From: Fimenecus sp052273625
Lineage (GTDB): Bacteria; Bacillota; Clostridia; Oscillospirales; Acutalibacteraceae
Length of the DNA stretch: 64,000 bases
Assembly (NCBI GenBank): GCA_052273625.1
Contig: DAVZHW010000007.1
Location: forward strand, 9,668-73,667
Reading direction: 5' to 3'
Positions 34,630-42,236 of this stretch are shown piece by piece (position 1 is the first letter of the stretch; each line of letters starts with the position of its first letter). The position numbers and the translations under genes were made by a program. The notes beneath the pieces are model-generated. The model saw nothing but the letters and a program-made list of their open reading frames with translations. It ran no database searches and was not told the origin of the DNA.

Positions 34630-35363
34630 TGCGCTTCCTCCTGTTCTTCGTCTTTAACAGGGAATAAAAGCGCCGCCGCAACAGAGATAACAATTGTAAG
34701 CACGATTATTCTAAGGCTGTCGGAAACTTCTGAAATTACAGGGATAACCTTTGCAAGTCCGCTTATTATAAAGCTTGAAAGCACAACAACGGTTATCGGC
34801 TTATTGTTTCTGCAAGGCGGAATTATAAACGCCAGGAACATACCGTAAACGGCAACGCTCATAGCAGTAATGATACCGTCGGGCAAAATATTTCCCACAG
34901 CGATACCGCACATACCGCCGATTGACCACATTGGAAGCACAAACGACATAGCGCCGTACATATAGGACGGCTTTATGTAGCCCGGATACGCAACGGCAAT
35001 TCCGAAAAGCTCGTCGGTCAAGTCAAAGCCGATTAAAAATCTGTGTATAAGCGGAGTTTTCGGAGAAAACTTCTGGCTCATAGCACAGCTCATTAAAATA
35101 TATCTTGCATTTGTAACGAGTATTATCAATGCCGCAGTAATATAGGTTGCTCCGTCTTTCATTGCGGAAATGCCGGCGACCTCGCCTGCCGAAGCATTGT
35201 TGAAAAAGTTCATCAAAAAGCCTTGGAAAACACTCATTCCCACATTTCTTGCAGTCAAGCCTATCGAAAACGAAACCGCAAAATACCCGAGACCTATCGG
35301 TAACCCGTCCTTCAACCCGTTGAAAAACGGCTTTTTCAACACCCTTTTAACCTCTTCGTTCAT
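34626..35363 (-). CDS. azlC: AzlC family amino acid exporter subunit
   Basis: 245 aa with about six to eight helices. GLPIGLGYFAVSFSIGL at the N-terminus and the NARYILMSCAMS segment are AzlC signatures. It probably exports branched-chain amino acids by proton motive force with AzlD. ATG 35363 follows a GGGGGTTG site. Confidence 0.9.
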   Translation of the reverse strand: MNEEVKRVLKKPFFNGLKDGLPIGLGYFAVSFSIGLTARNVGMSVFQGFLMNFFNNASAGEVAGISAMKDGATYITAALIILVTNARYILMSCAMSQKFSPKTPLIHRFLIGFDLTDELFGIAVAYPGYIKPSYMYGAMSFVLPMWSIGGMCGIAVGNILPDGIITAMSVAVYGMFLAFIIPPCRNNKPITVVVLSSFIISGLAKVIPVISEVSDSLRIIVLTIVISVAAALLFPVKDEEQEEAQ

Positions 35364-35384
35364 TTTTCAACCCCCAATGCTTAT

Positions 35385-35413
35385 ATTCTACTAAATATTT
35401 TCGCTTTTGTAAA
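35385..35413 (-). promoter_or_regulatory. Promoter of azlCD
   Basis: Minus strand TTTACA (35408-35413), 17-base spacer, TAGAAT (35385-35390). Confidence 0.65.
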
Positions 35414-35421
35414 TCATTAAA

Positions 35422-35439
35422 TTGTTTATTCTTTAACAA
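35422..35439. promoter_or_regulatory. Rex-like palindrome upstream of azlC
   Basis: TTGTTTATTCTTTAACAA matches Rex consensus TTGTTAAnnnnTTAACAA at 13 of 14 defined positions. It lies 8 bases upstream of the azlC -35 box, in an AT-rich divergent region, so chance is possible. Confidence 0.45.
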
Positions 35440-35485
35440 TTTTTTTGTTGATTATGAACAATCTGTTAATATTGAATTTGTAATA

Positions 35486-35513
35486 TTGACTAACAGTCAG
35501 TTTGTGCTAAAAT
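35486..35513 (+). promoter_or_regulatory. Promoter of the tetR-mmpL-lipoprotein operon
   Basis: TTGACT (35486-35491), 16-base spacer, TAAAAT (35508-35513). The -35 lies inside the first TetR operator. Confidence 0.75.
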
Positions 35514-35544
35514 GTGTTGCGGTAAAGAAAATGACTGTTAGTCA
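35487..35544. promoter_or_regulatory. Two TetR operators flanking the promoter
   Basis: TGACTAACAGTCA (35487-35499) and TGACTGTTAGTCA (35532-35544) are reverse complements of each other and each is a TGACTnnnAGTCA palindrome. One covers the -35, the other lies downstream of the -10, before the TTG start. This fits tight autorepression by the encoded TetR protein. Confidence 0.8.
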
Positions 35545-35567
35545 GTTATTGCTCGGGAGGCGATTTC

Positions 35568-36164
35568 TTGGATAAGATTACACAGAAAAAGAATGAAAAA
35601 TACACGAAAATTCTCGATACGGCACTCCGTCTTTTTGAGAGGAACGGAACGCACCTTGTTTCAATCGATGAGATTGTCAAGGGTGCAGGCGTCGCAAAGG
35701 GTACTTTCTATCTTTATTTCAAGGACAGATACGACCTTATCTCAACGCTTATAATCGAAAAGGCTTCAAAATATATGTCCTTGTTAAACGACGAGTACGA
35801 GCCGAAGGATTTCGGAGACGTTTCGACAAGCGTTCATCATTACATTGAATATCTTTCGGACTTTTTGCAGAAAAACAAGACGCTTTGCATTTTGATTGAA
35901 AAAAATCTCAACACCTGCGTAAATGCGGTTGCTCAGACAAAGGAAGGTCCTATCAAGGAGCTTTATGAGAAAATCTTTTCCGAGCTTATAAATTGCGGAG
36001 TTACCAAGGCGGAGGCACGTGCAAAGCTCTATCTTTACATTGAGCTTATTGTATCGTCCTGCTGCAACGCAATAATCAGGGAAACGCCGTACACGATAGA
36101 GGAGCTAAAGCCTCATCTTTGTCAAATAATAGAATCAAGCATAGTAAACATTATTAAGAGGTGA
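35568..36164 (+). CDS. TetR family transcriptional regulator
   Basis: 198 aa. TTG start with GGGAGG 7 bases upstream. The N-terminal helix-turn-helix (SIDEIVKGAGVAKGTFYLYFKDRYDLI, about residues 30-56, in pieces) is typical of TetR; the C-terminal domain is ligand-binding and not recognisable. It probably represses its own operon through the paired operators, with an amphiphilic or membrane-active ligand as inducer, judged from the pump gene that follows. Confidence 0.92.
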   Translation: MDKITQKKNEKYTKILDTALRLFERNGTHLVSIDEIVKGAGVAKGTFYLYFKDRYDLISTLIIEKASKYMSLLNDEYEPKDFGDVSTSVHHYIEYLSDFLQKNKTLCILIEKNLNTCVNAVAQTKEGPIKELYEKIFSELINCGVTKAEARAKLYLYIELIVSSCCNAIIRETPYTIEELKPHLCQIIESSIVNIIKR

Positions 36165-36169
36165 TACAT

Positions 36170-38278
36170 TTGAAAAGGATTGCATTGTGGGAAGCAAAGC
36201 ATCCTAAGACGGTAGTGTTGATAGCGGTAATACTTTTAATACCCTCGCTTATAGGATTTTTGTGCACCCGAGTAAACTACGATATAATGTCGTATTTGCC
36301 CGACAATCTCTCGTCCGTTCAAGGCGAAAAGGTACTTGACGAAACCTTTAACAACGCCGGTATGTCAATATTGGTAATTGAGGATATGCCCTCGAAATAT
36401 ACCGCTGCGTTAAAGGAGGAAATTTCAAAATTAGAGGGCGTCAGCGCAGTTTTCTGGGTGGATGATTTGGCGGATGTCAGTATTCCTGCCGATATTATCC
36501 CCGATGAGCTGAAAAATGTCTTTTACAGTAAAACAGGCAATCAGACAATGATGCTTGTGCAGTACAAGTATGCAGGCTCGTCTGACGAAACACTAAAGAC
36601 GATTAAGCAAATAAAGGGACTTATAAATGACAAGACCTTTATCAGCGGTCTTACGGCTATTGTCGAGGACACAAAGGAAATATGCGACACGCAAGCACCT
36701 ATATATGTAGCGGTTGCGGTTGTTCTCGCACTGATTATTATGTCGCTGCTTATGGACTCGTGGATTCTTCCGTTCGTAGTGCTTGCAACGCTCGGTATTG
36801 CGATACTGTATAATATGGGCACGAATATATTTTTAGGTGAAATTTCATTCGTTACACAGAGTATTGCGGCAATTCTCCAGCTCGGCGTTACGGTTGACTA
36901 CTCGATTTTCCTTATAGACAGATACCGTGAGGAAAAAACACGCAACGCCGCAAGGGAAGAGGCTATGGCAAATGCCGTTACAAAATCAATAACCGCCCTG
37001 CTCGGCAGCTCGCTTACAACGATATTCGGGTTCCTCGCTCTGTGCTTTATGCGTTTGAGGCTCGGCTTTGATATAGGCTTCGTTATGGCAAAGGGCGTTG
37101 TATGGGGAATTCTTACGGTTGTATTTGTTCTCCCCGAAATGCTGCTTGTGTTTGAGGAATACATTGAAAAGTACAAGCACAAGAGCCTTATGCCCTCATT
37201 CCCGAAGCTCAATAATTCGATTTACAAAAACAGGAAGCTGCTTGCGATAATCTGCGTTGTGCTTATTATTCCGTCTTACTTCGTACAGTCAAAGGCAACA
37301 CCGTATTACAGTATGGATAAGGCGCTCAATAAAAGCTTTATATCCGTACAGGGTCTTGAAAAGCTCAAATCCGATTTTGATATGGCGACGACGCACTTTA
37401 TAATCTTTGACGATACGCTTCCGTCGGGTCAGATTATCCAAATGGAAAACGAGATTAAAACCCTTGACGGTATCGCCTCGGTACTTGCATACAACTCGAT
37501 TGTAGGCCCTGCAATCCCCGATGATATTATCCCCGACGATATTTTGAAAATCTGCAAGGCTGACGGCTTACAGCTTATGATGGTAAACTCGAAATACGCA
37601 ACCGCCACAGACGAGCTTAACAATCAGGTTGACGCACTCAATGCCATTGTTCACAAGTACGACCCAAACGGCTACGTAACGGGCGAGGGTGCAATAGCAA
37701 AGGACCTTATCGAGGTTACGGACAGAGATTTCACGGTAACGAGTATTCTCTCGATTGCGGCGATATTCATTCTTATTGCAGTAACCCTTAAATCAATAAG
37801 CCTGCCGATACTCTTGGTGCTTTCGATTGAGCTTGCGATTTGGATTAACCTTGCAATCGGCGTTTTGATGGGCAGCTCAATGTCCTTTGTAGATGCTACG
37901 GTTATCAACTGCGTTCAGCTCGGCGCTACGGTTGACTATGCGATACTTCTCACGACGAGATTTCGTGAGGAGCTTCGCCTCGGACGTTCAAAGCACGATG
38001 CAATCATCAATGCGGTATCGGCGGCTGAAAGGTCAATTCTTCAAAGCGCCTCGGTATTCTTTGCGGCAACGTTCGGCGTATATTGTATCTGCGATATTTC
38101 AATCATCAAGGGTATATGCGCACTGCTTGCAAGAGGCTCGGTAATCAGCGCATTTGTAATTATATTCTTCTTAACTCCGTTGCTTTGTATATGCGAAAAG
38201 CCGATAAGTAAAACTACTTTGGATTGGCGTTCTAAAGCTAAGAAGGAACATTTCAAGGAGGCAAAGAACAATGTTTAA
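36170..38278 (+). CDS. MMPL/RND family transporter
   Basis: 702 aa from TTG 36170 (MKRIALWEAKHPK), which is spaced from AGAGGTGA; GTG 36161 inside that site is the alternative. Two homologous halves each have one helix, a large extracytoplasmic loop and five helices; LGVTVDYSIFLIDRYREE and LGATVDYAILLTTRFREE are the matching TM4 motifs with the proton-relay Asp. Members export lipids, drugs or hydrophobic molecules. The operon has a TetR regulator upstream and a lipoprotein downstream (8-base overlap). Confidence 0.9.
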   Translation: MKRIALWEAKHPKTVVLIAVILLIPSLIGFLCTRVNYDIMSYLPDNLSSVQGEKVLDETFNNAGMSILVIEDMPSKYTAALKEEISKLEGVSAVFWVDDLADVSIPADIIPDELKNVFYSKTGNQTMMLVQYKYAGSSDETLKTIKQIKGLINDKTFISGLTAIVEDTKEICDTQAPIYVAVAVVLALIIMSLLMDSWILPFVVLATLGIAILYNMGTNIFLGEISFVTQSIAAILQLGVTVDYSIFLIDRYREEKTRNAAREEAMANAVTKSITALLGSSLTTIFGFLALCFMRLRLGFDIGFVMAKGVVWGILTVVFVLPEMLLVFEEYIEKYKHKSLMPSFPKLNNSIYKNRKLLAIICVVLIIPSYFVQSKATPYYSMDKALNKSFISVQGLEKLKSDFDMATTHFIIFDDTLPSGQIIQMENEIKTLDGIASVLAYNSIVGPAIPDDIIPDDILKICKADGLQLMMVNSKYATATDELNNQVDALNAIVHKYDPNGYVTGEGAIAKDLIEVTDRDFTVTSILSIAAIFILIAVTLKSISLPILLVLSIELAIWINLAIGVLMGSSMSFVDATVINCVQLGATVDYAILLTTRFREELRLGRSKHDAIINAVSAAERSILQSASVFFAATFGVYCICDISIIKGICALLARGSVISAFVIIFFLTPLLCICEKPISKTTLDWRSKAKKEHFKEAKNNV

Positions 38279-39953
38279 CAGTAAAACAAAAAAAGCAATA
38301 AGCATCGGCTTGACGGTATCGCTTCTCGCCCTCTCGCTTGCAGGCTGCGGAAAGCAGAAAACGACGGGAAATGAAATTCTTGACGACGCAAGAGGTACTC
38401 AAGCCTATGTTCAGCAGAACTACACAACCCTTGCCGAAAATGTGAAAAAGCAGGAAACGGTTTATATAAATCTCAACTCCGACGGCACGGTCAAAAAGAT
38501 AAACGTAACCGATTGGCTTCACACCGATACTCCGCAGACGGTTATCGAGGACGTAAGCTCGCTTGAGAATATCACAAACGTCAAAACGCTCACACCGGCA
38601 AACGTAAAAGACGGCAAGCTCTATTGGGATATGGATACAACAGACCTCTATTACAGCGGCACGACCGAAAAGTCCTCTCCGCTTAATATAACCATACGCT
38701 ATTTCCTCGACGATGTTGAAATGACGGCGGAGGAAATTGCAGGAAAAAGCGGAAACGTTAAAATTCAGATTGACGTTACAAGCGCACTTAAAAAGGCTGT
38801 TACAATCAACAAGAAAAGCTATGATATTTATTGTCCTATGCTCTTTGTCGGCGGTATGATTTTACCCGAGGACAAATTCACGAACGTTAATATTGTAAAC
38901 GGAACGGCTCTCAGCGACGGCTCAAAGCAAATTGCATTCTTCACGGGTGTACCCGGTGCGGACGAAAGCCTCGGACTTTCCGAGCTTAATCTTTCAATGC
39001 TCAATGCCCTCACGGCAGACTCCTTTACAATAACCGCCGCAACAACTAATTTCGAATTGGGCAACATTATGTTTGCGGCAGCGCCGTTGTCGGCTGTCGG
39101 CTCAATCGGTACGGGTACTCTCCCCGAAAGCGTTGACGATATTAAGGGCGTGCTCTCCGACTTTGAGGATGTTCAGAAAGCGCTCAACGGTCTTGATATA
39201 AACAAGGTTGTAAGCGTGCTTTACGGCGACTCAAACAAGTTTGATGAGCTTATCGGCTCTGTCAACACAGCTGTAAGGCTCTACCGTGAGAACGAAAAGC
39301 TCCTTAAAACCGTCAGCACATATATGACCGACGAAAACCTTAAAAAGCTTGAAAAGCTCGCAGATGATTTGAGCAAAACAGACCTTGACGCAATTTCCGC
39401 AACGCTCAACGACCCCGCCGTTTCCGCTTTGCTTGAAATTTTGCCGAAGTTATCCTCAAGCTTTTCCGAAATAGCTACGCTTGCAAAGGATATGAATGAG
39501 ATAATGCCCATTCTTCAATCACTTTCAAACGATATGGACGACCCCGAGATTAAACAGTCGCTTGAAAATATGCCCGAAACACTAAACGAGCTTCAAGGCG
39601 TATTAAAGACGATTGACGATAACAAGGAAGTTCTTGAAATGATAAACGACCTTTCGAGCGACGATAAATCGGCACAGATTGACGCACTTATGAAAACCGT
39701 AAGCAAATACACCACTCTCGACTCTCTTCCCGAGGAAAAGCAGCAGCTTCTTACCGAGAAAATGAAGGAATGGCTTACCTACGGCAACGAGTACGACATT
39801 TTCACTGAAAAGACCTCGCTTATGACCTCGAACGTTGTTTTCACATATAAAACAGACGCAATTTCCGTTCCCGAGCAGTCATCGGCAGAGCAAACGACAG
39901 AGCCTCAGGAAACGGTAGGCTTCGTCACAAGAATTAAAAATCTTTTCAAATAA
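38271..39953 (+). CDS. Large lipoprotein, likely partner of the MMPL transporter
   Basis: 560 aa. The signal peptide ends in the lipobox LAGC with C26 lipidated. Residues 60-240 have a beta-rich pattern (YINLNSDGTVKKINVTDWL). Residues 290-500 are helical and Leu/Lys/Glu-rich with repeated ENxxxL-type heptads, suggesting a long coiled coil. I do not recognise a named family. The tail EQSSAEQTTEPQE is low complexity. Its genetic coupling to the pump (start inside the pump gene, GGAGG site) and its extracytoplasmic coiled coil suggest an adaptor role by analogy with RND adaptors; that is inference. Confidence 0.85.
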   Translation: MFNSKTKKAISIGLTVSLLALSLAGCGKQKTTGNEILDDARGTQAYVQQNYTTLAENVKKQETVYINLNSDGTVKKINVTDWLHTDTPQTVIEDVSSLENITNVKTLTPANVKDGKLYWDMDTTDLYYSGTTEKSSPLNITIRYFLDDVEMTAEEIAGKSGNVKIQIDVTSALKKAVTINKKSYDIYCPMLFVGGMILPEDKFTNVNIVNGTALSDGSKQIAFFTGVPGADESLGLSELNLSMLNALTADSFTITAATTNFELGNIMFAAAPLSAVGSIGTGTLPESVDDIKGVLSDFEDVQKALNGLDINKVVSVLYGDSNKFDELIGSVNTAVRLYRENEKLLKTVSTYMTDENLKKLEKLADDLSKTDLDAISATLNDPAVSALLEILPKLSSSFSEIATLAKDMNEIMPILQSLSNDMDDPEIKQSLENMPETLNELQGVLKTIDDNKEVLEMINDLSSDDKSAQIDALMKTVSKYTTLDSLPEEKQQLLTEKMKEWLTYGNEYDIFTEKTSLMTSNVVFTYKTDAISVPEQSSAEQTTEPQETVGFVTRIKNLFK

Positions 39954-39961
39954 CACAAAGT

Positions 39962-39989
39962 AAAAAAGCACGCTCCGGCGTGTTTTTTT
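39962..39989 (+). terminator. Terminator of the tetR-mmpL-lipoprotein operon
   Basis: CACGC (39969-39973) pairs with GCGTG (39978-39982) around TCCG, extended by A/T pairs and ending in TTTTTTT. Confidence 0.85.
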
Positions 39990-40009
39990 GCGTTTGTTTC
40001 AAATTCCTA

Positions 40010-40038
40010 TTAACATTCAAAACACTTTGTGCTATAAT
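40010..40038 (+). promoter_or_regulatory. Promoter of the cytidylate-kinase-like gene
   Basis: TTAACA (40010-40015), 17-base spacer, TATAAT (40033-40038). Confidence 0.85.
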
Positions 40039-40068
40039 ATATACACAAAATGAAAGGAAGTGCTGAAT

Positions 40069-40671
40069 ATGAAAAAAAATCTTGTTATTACCCTCAGCCG
40101 TGAATTCGGAAGCGGAGGACATCAAATCGGCGAGCTTTTGGCAAAAGAACTCAATGTTCCTTTTTATGACAAGAAAATCATTGACAAGGCGGCGGAGAAA
40201 ACAGGTCTTACGGCAGACTTTATCGCAGAGCACGAGCAGAGATACACAAGCTCTCTTATGTTCAATCTTGCTATGGGAAATTACTCACGCACAGGCGAGC
40301 TTCCTCTCCACGACAAAATCGACATTGTCGAAAGCAACATTATCAGAGATTATGCTTCACAAGGCTCTTGCGTAATTATCGGCAGATGTGCAGACTATGT
40401 TCTTGAAAATGATTTTGACTGCCTTAATGTCTTTGTCTATGCCGATGACATTAAGAAAATTGAGAGAATTGTCAACAAATATGGACTCGAGCCGAAGAAA
40501 GCGGAAAAATTGGTTAAGGAAACCAACCGTTCCCGTTCAAAGCATTACAACTATTTCTCGGGCAAAATTTGGGGCGACAGACGAAATTACGACCTTATGA
40601 TTAACTCCTCGACCTTCTCCCCCGAGGAATGTGTTAAGATGATTATCTCGGCGGCGGAGAATATCAAATAA
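40069..40671 (+). CDS. Cytidylate kinase-like family protein
   Basis: 200 aa from ATG 40069, 8 bases after AAAGGAAG; an in-frame GTG at 40060 lies in that site. The P-loop-like opening ITLSREFGSGGHQIGELLA and CVIIGRCADYVLE match the cytidylate-kinase-like family, which is distinct from Cmk and whose nucleotide substrate is not established. Monocistronic, with its own promoter and terminator. Confidence 0.85.
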   Translation: MKKNLVITLSREFGSGGHQIGELLAKELNVPFYDKKIIDKAAEKTGLTADFIAEHEQRYTSSLMFNLAMGNYSRTGELPLHDKIDIVESNIIRDYASQGSCVIIGRCADYVLENDFDCLNVFVYADDIKKIERIVNKYGLEPKKAEKLVKETNRSRSKHYNYFSGKIWGDRRNYDLMINSSTFSPEECVKMIISAAENIK

Positions 40672-40689
40672 TACTAAATAACATAAAAA

Positions 40690-40737
40690 ACAAAAGTACC
40701 GTACAGTTTGGCTGAGCTTAACTGTACGGTATTTTTA
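40690..40737. terminator. Bidirectional terminator between the kinase-like gene and rqcP
   Basis: TACCGTACAGTT (40697-40708) pairs perfectly with AACTGTACGGTA (40720-40731). T runs occur on both strands (ATTTTTAT on plus, CTTTTGTTTTTT on minus). Confidence 0.92.
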
Positions 40738-40974
40738 TATCTCCTCGAACATTGAGGAAGCCTGTTCCTTTGTCGCATACTCGGAAACGCTGAGGACCTC
40801 GTATTTCGTTGTTTTCTCGCCGAAGCGGATTTCGATTACGTCCCCTACCTTCACATCATAAGACGCTCTTGCAACCTTGCCGTTTACCGTGACATGCTTT
40901 GCGTCGCACACCTCGTTCGCAACGGTTCTTCGCTTGATTATTCGAGATATTTTAAGATATTTGTCAAGTCTCAT
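40735..40974 (-). CDS. rqcP: RqcP/YabO-like S4 domain RNA-binding protein
   Basis: 79 aa, a single S4 domain (RLDKYLKISRIIKRRTVANEV). It is close in length and sequence to B. subtilis YabO (RqcP), which works with RqcH in ribosome-associated quality control to add C-terminal tails to stalled peptides. GGGAGG upstream of ATG 40974. Its neighbours mazG and the YabM-like flippase match the B. subtilis yabMNO order, though hup with its terminator lies between. Confidence 0.88.
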   Translation of the reverse strand: MRLDKYLKISRIIKRRTVANEVCDAKHVTVNGKVARASYDVKVGDVIEIRFGEKTTKYEVLSVSEYATKEQASSMFEEI

Positions 40975-41021
40975 AGTCTGCCTCCCGGATCTGTTTTATA
41001 TATAATATCACAAAACTCAAT

Positions 41022-41056
41022 AAAAAAACAGAGGAAGATAAATTTATCTTCCTCTG
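41022..41056 (-). terminator. Terminator of hup
   Basis: CAGAGGAAGATAAA pairs with TTTATCTTCCTCTG (41029-41056, perfect 14-bp arms) and is followed on the minus strand by seven T (41022-41028). rqcP lies downstream, so it needs read-through or its own promoter. Confidence 0.93.
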
Positions 41057-41073
41057 CAAATGTTAAAAAACAA

Positions 41074-41346
41074 TTATTTAACAGCGTTCTTGAGAGCCTG
41101 ACCTGCCTTGAAAGCGGGAACCTTAGAAGCTGCGATTGTCATAGCCTCGCCTGTCTTGGGGTTACGGCCCTGCTTAGCTGCACGAGCACGAACTTCAAAA
41201 GTACCAAAGCCGATAAGCTGAACCTTGTCGCCCTTTGCAAGAGCATCTGTTACTGCCTCAAATACAGCTGAAACTGCTGCGTCTGCATCTTTCTTTGAAA
41301 GGTCTGCCTTTGCAGCAACTGCTGCGATAAGATCTGTCTTATTCAT
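41074..41346 (-). CDS. hup: HU family DNA-binding protein
   Basis: 90 aa from ATG 41346 (MNKTDLIAAV) with CGGAGGAG upstream; the 38-codon in-frame extension lies in mazG and is not real. The DNA-binding arm GFGTFEVRARAAKQGRNPKTGE is intact. A nucleoid protein. Confidence 0.97.
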   Translation of the reverse strand: MNKTDLIAAVAAKADLSKKDADAAVSAVFEAVTDALAKGDKVQLIGFGTFEVRARAAKQGRNPKTGEAMTIAASKVPAFKAGQALKNAVK

Positions 41347-41388
41347 TTTTGTCTCCTCCGTTTTATTAAAAGAATTTTTAATATTTCC

Positions 41389-41406
41389 AAAAGTGCGAAC
41401 ACTTTT
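41389..41406 (-). other. UUCG stem-loop at the end of mazG
   Basis: In the RNA, AAAAGTG-TTCG-CACTTTT forms a perfect 7-bp stem with a stable UUCG tetraloop, overlapping the mazG stop. No U run follows, so it looks like a processing or stabilising structure rather than a terminator. It separates mazG from hup. Confidence 0.5.
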
Positions 41407-42214
41407 AATTGGACTTAATAAGTATTTTAGCCTCATTCCAAAGGCTGTCAAGCTCTTCAAGAGAGCTTGTGCTCATATCAATATTGCGTTCGTTTGCAAG
41501 ACGCTCGACAACCGCAAAACGATTCAAGAATTTGTCCGCCGAAGCCGTAAGAGCCTCCTCGGCATCAACATTTATAAACCTTGAAACATTGACGACAGAA
41601 AAAAGCAAATCGCCGAGCTCCTCCGCCATATTCTCCCTGTCGTTATTGCGAACAGCCTCTTTGAGCTCCTCGCTTTCCTCGGAAAGCTTTTGGAATGCAC
41701 CCTCAGCATCTTCCCAATCGAAGCCGACCTTTGACGCCTTCTCCTGAATTTTCGCACTCCTCATAAGAGCCGGAAGCTCACGGGGCACGGAAAGCATTTT
41801 ATCGGTTTGAGTTTTACGGTGCTTGGTTCTCGACTTAATCTGCTCCCAATTTTCCAAAACCTCATCGCTGTCTTTAACATTTATGTCGCCAAAAACATGC
41901 GGGTGGCGTTCAATCATTTTTTTACAGATACCGTCGCACACATCCGAGAAATCAAACTCACCGTTTTCAACTCCGATTTGCGAATGGAAAACAACCTGCA
42001 AAAGCACGTCGCCCAATTCCTCGGTCATAAGCTCTTTATCATTTTTATTGATAGCCTCAACGACCTCATAAGTTTCCTCAATAAGCGATTTCTTAATCGA
42101 CTCGTGAGTTTGTTCCCTGTCCCAAGGGCAACCCTCGGGCGAACGGAGAATTTTCATTATTTCCAAGAGGTCGGATATGTCATATTTTAATTTTGATACA
42201 AAATTTACCGCCAT
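41405..42214 (-). CDS. mazG: Nucleoside triphosphate pyrophosphohydrolase MazG
   Basis: 269 aa with two MazG helical repeats. EExxD-type metal motifs are EETYEVVEA with EELGDVLLQ in the first half and EESEELKEA with EELGDLLFS in the second. CPWDREQTHES is the family opening. It hydrolyses (d)NTPs to NMP and pyrophosphate. It corresponds to the MazG half of B. subtilis YabN; the methylase half is absent. Confidence 0.95.
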   Translation of the reverse strand: MAVNFVSKLKYDISDLLEIMKILRSPEGCPWDREQTHESIKKSLIEETYEVVEAINKNDKELMTEELGDVLLQVVFHSQIGVENGEFDFSDVCDGICKKMIERHPHVFGDINVKDSDEVLENWEQIKSRTKHRKTQTDKMLSVPRELPALMRSAKIQEKASKVGFDWEDAEGAFQKLSEESEELKEAVRNNDRENMAEELGDLLFSVVNVSRFINVDAEEALTASADKFLNRFAVVERLANERNIDMSTSSLEELDSLWNEAKILIKSN

Positions 42215-42236
42215 AAGCGCTACTTCCTTATCTATT

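Noticed and set aside
40069..40671. Canonical cytidylate kinase Cmk
   Set aside because: The sequence belongs to the separate cytidylate-kinase-like family and lacks typical Cmk motifs and neighbours.
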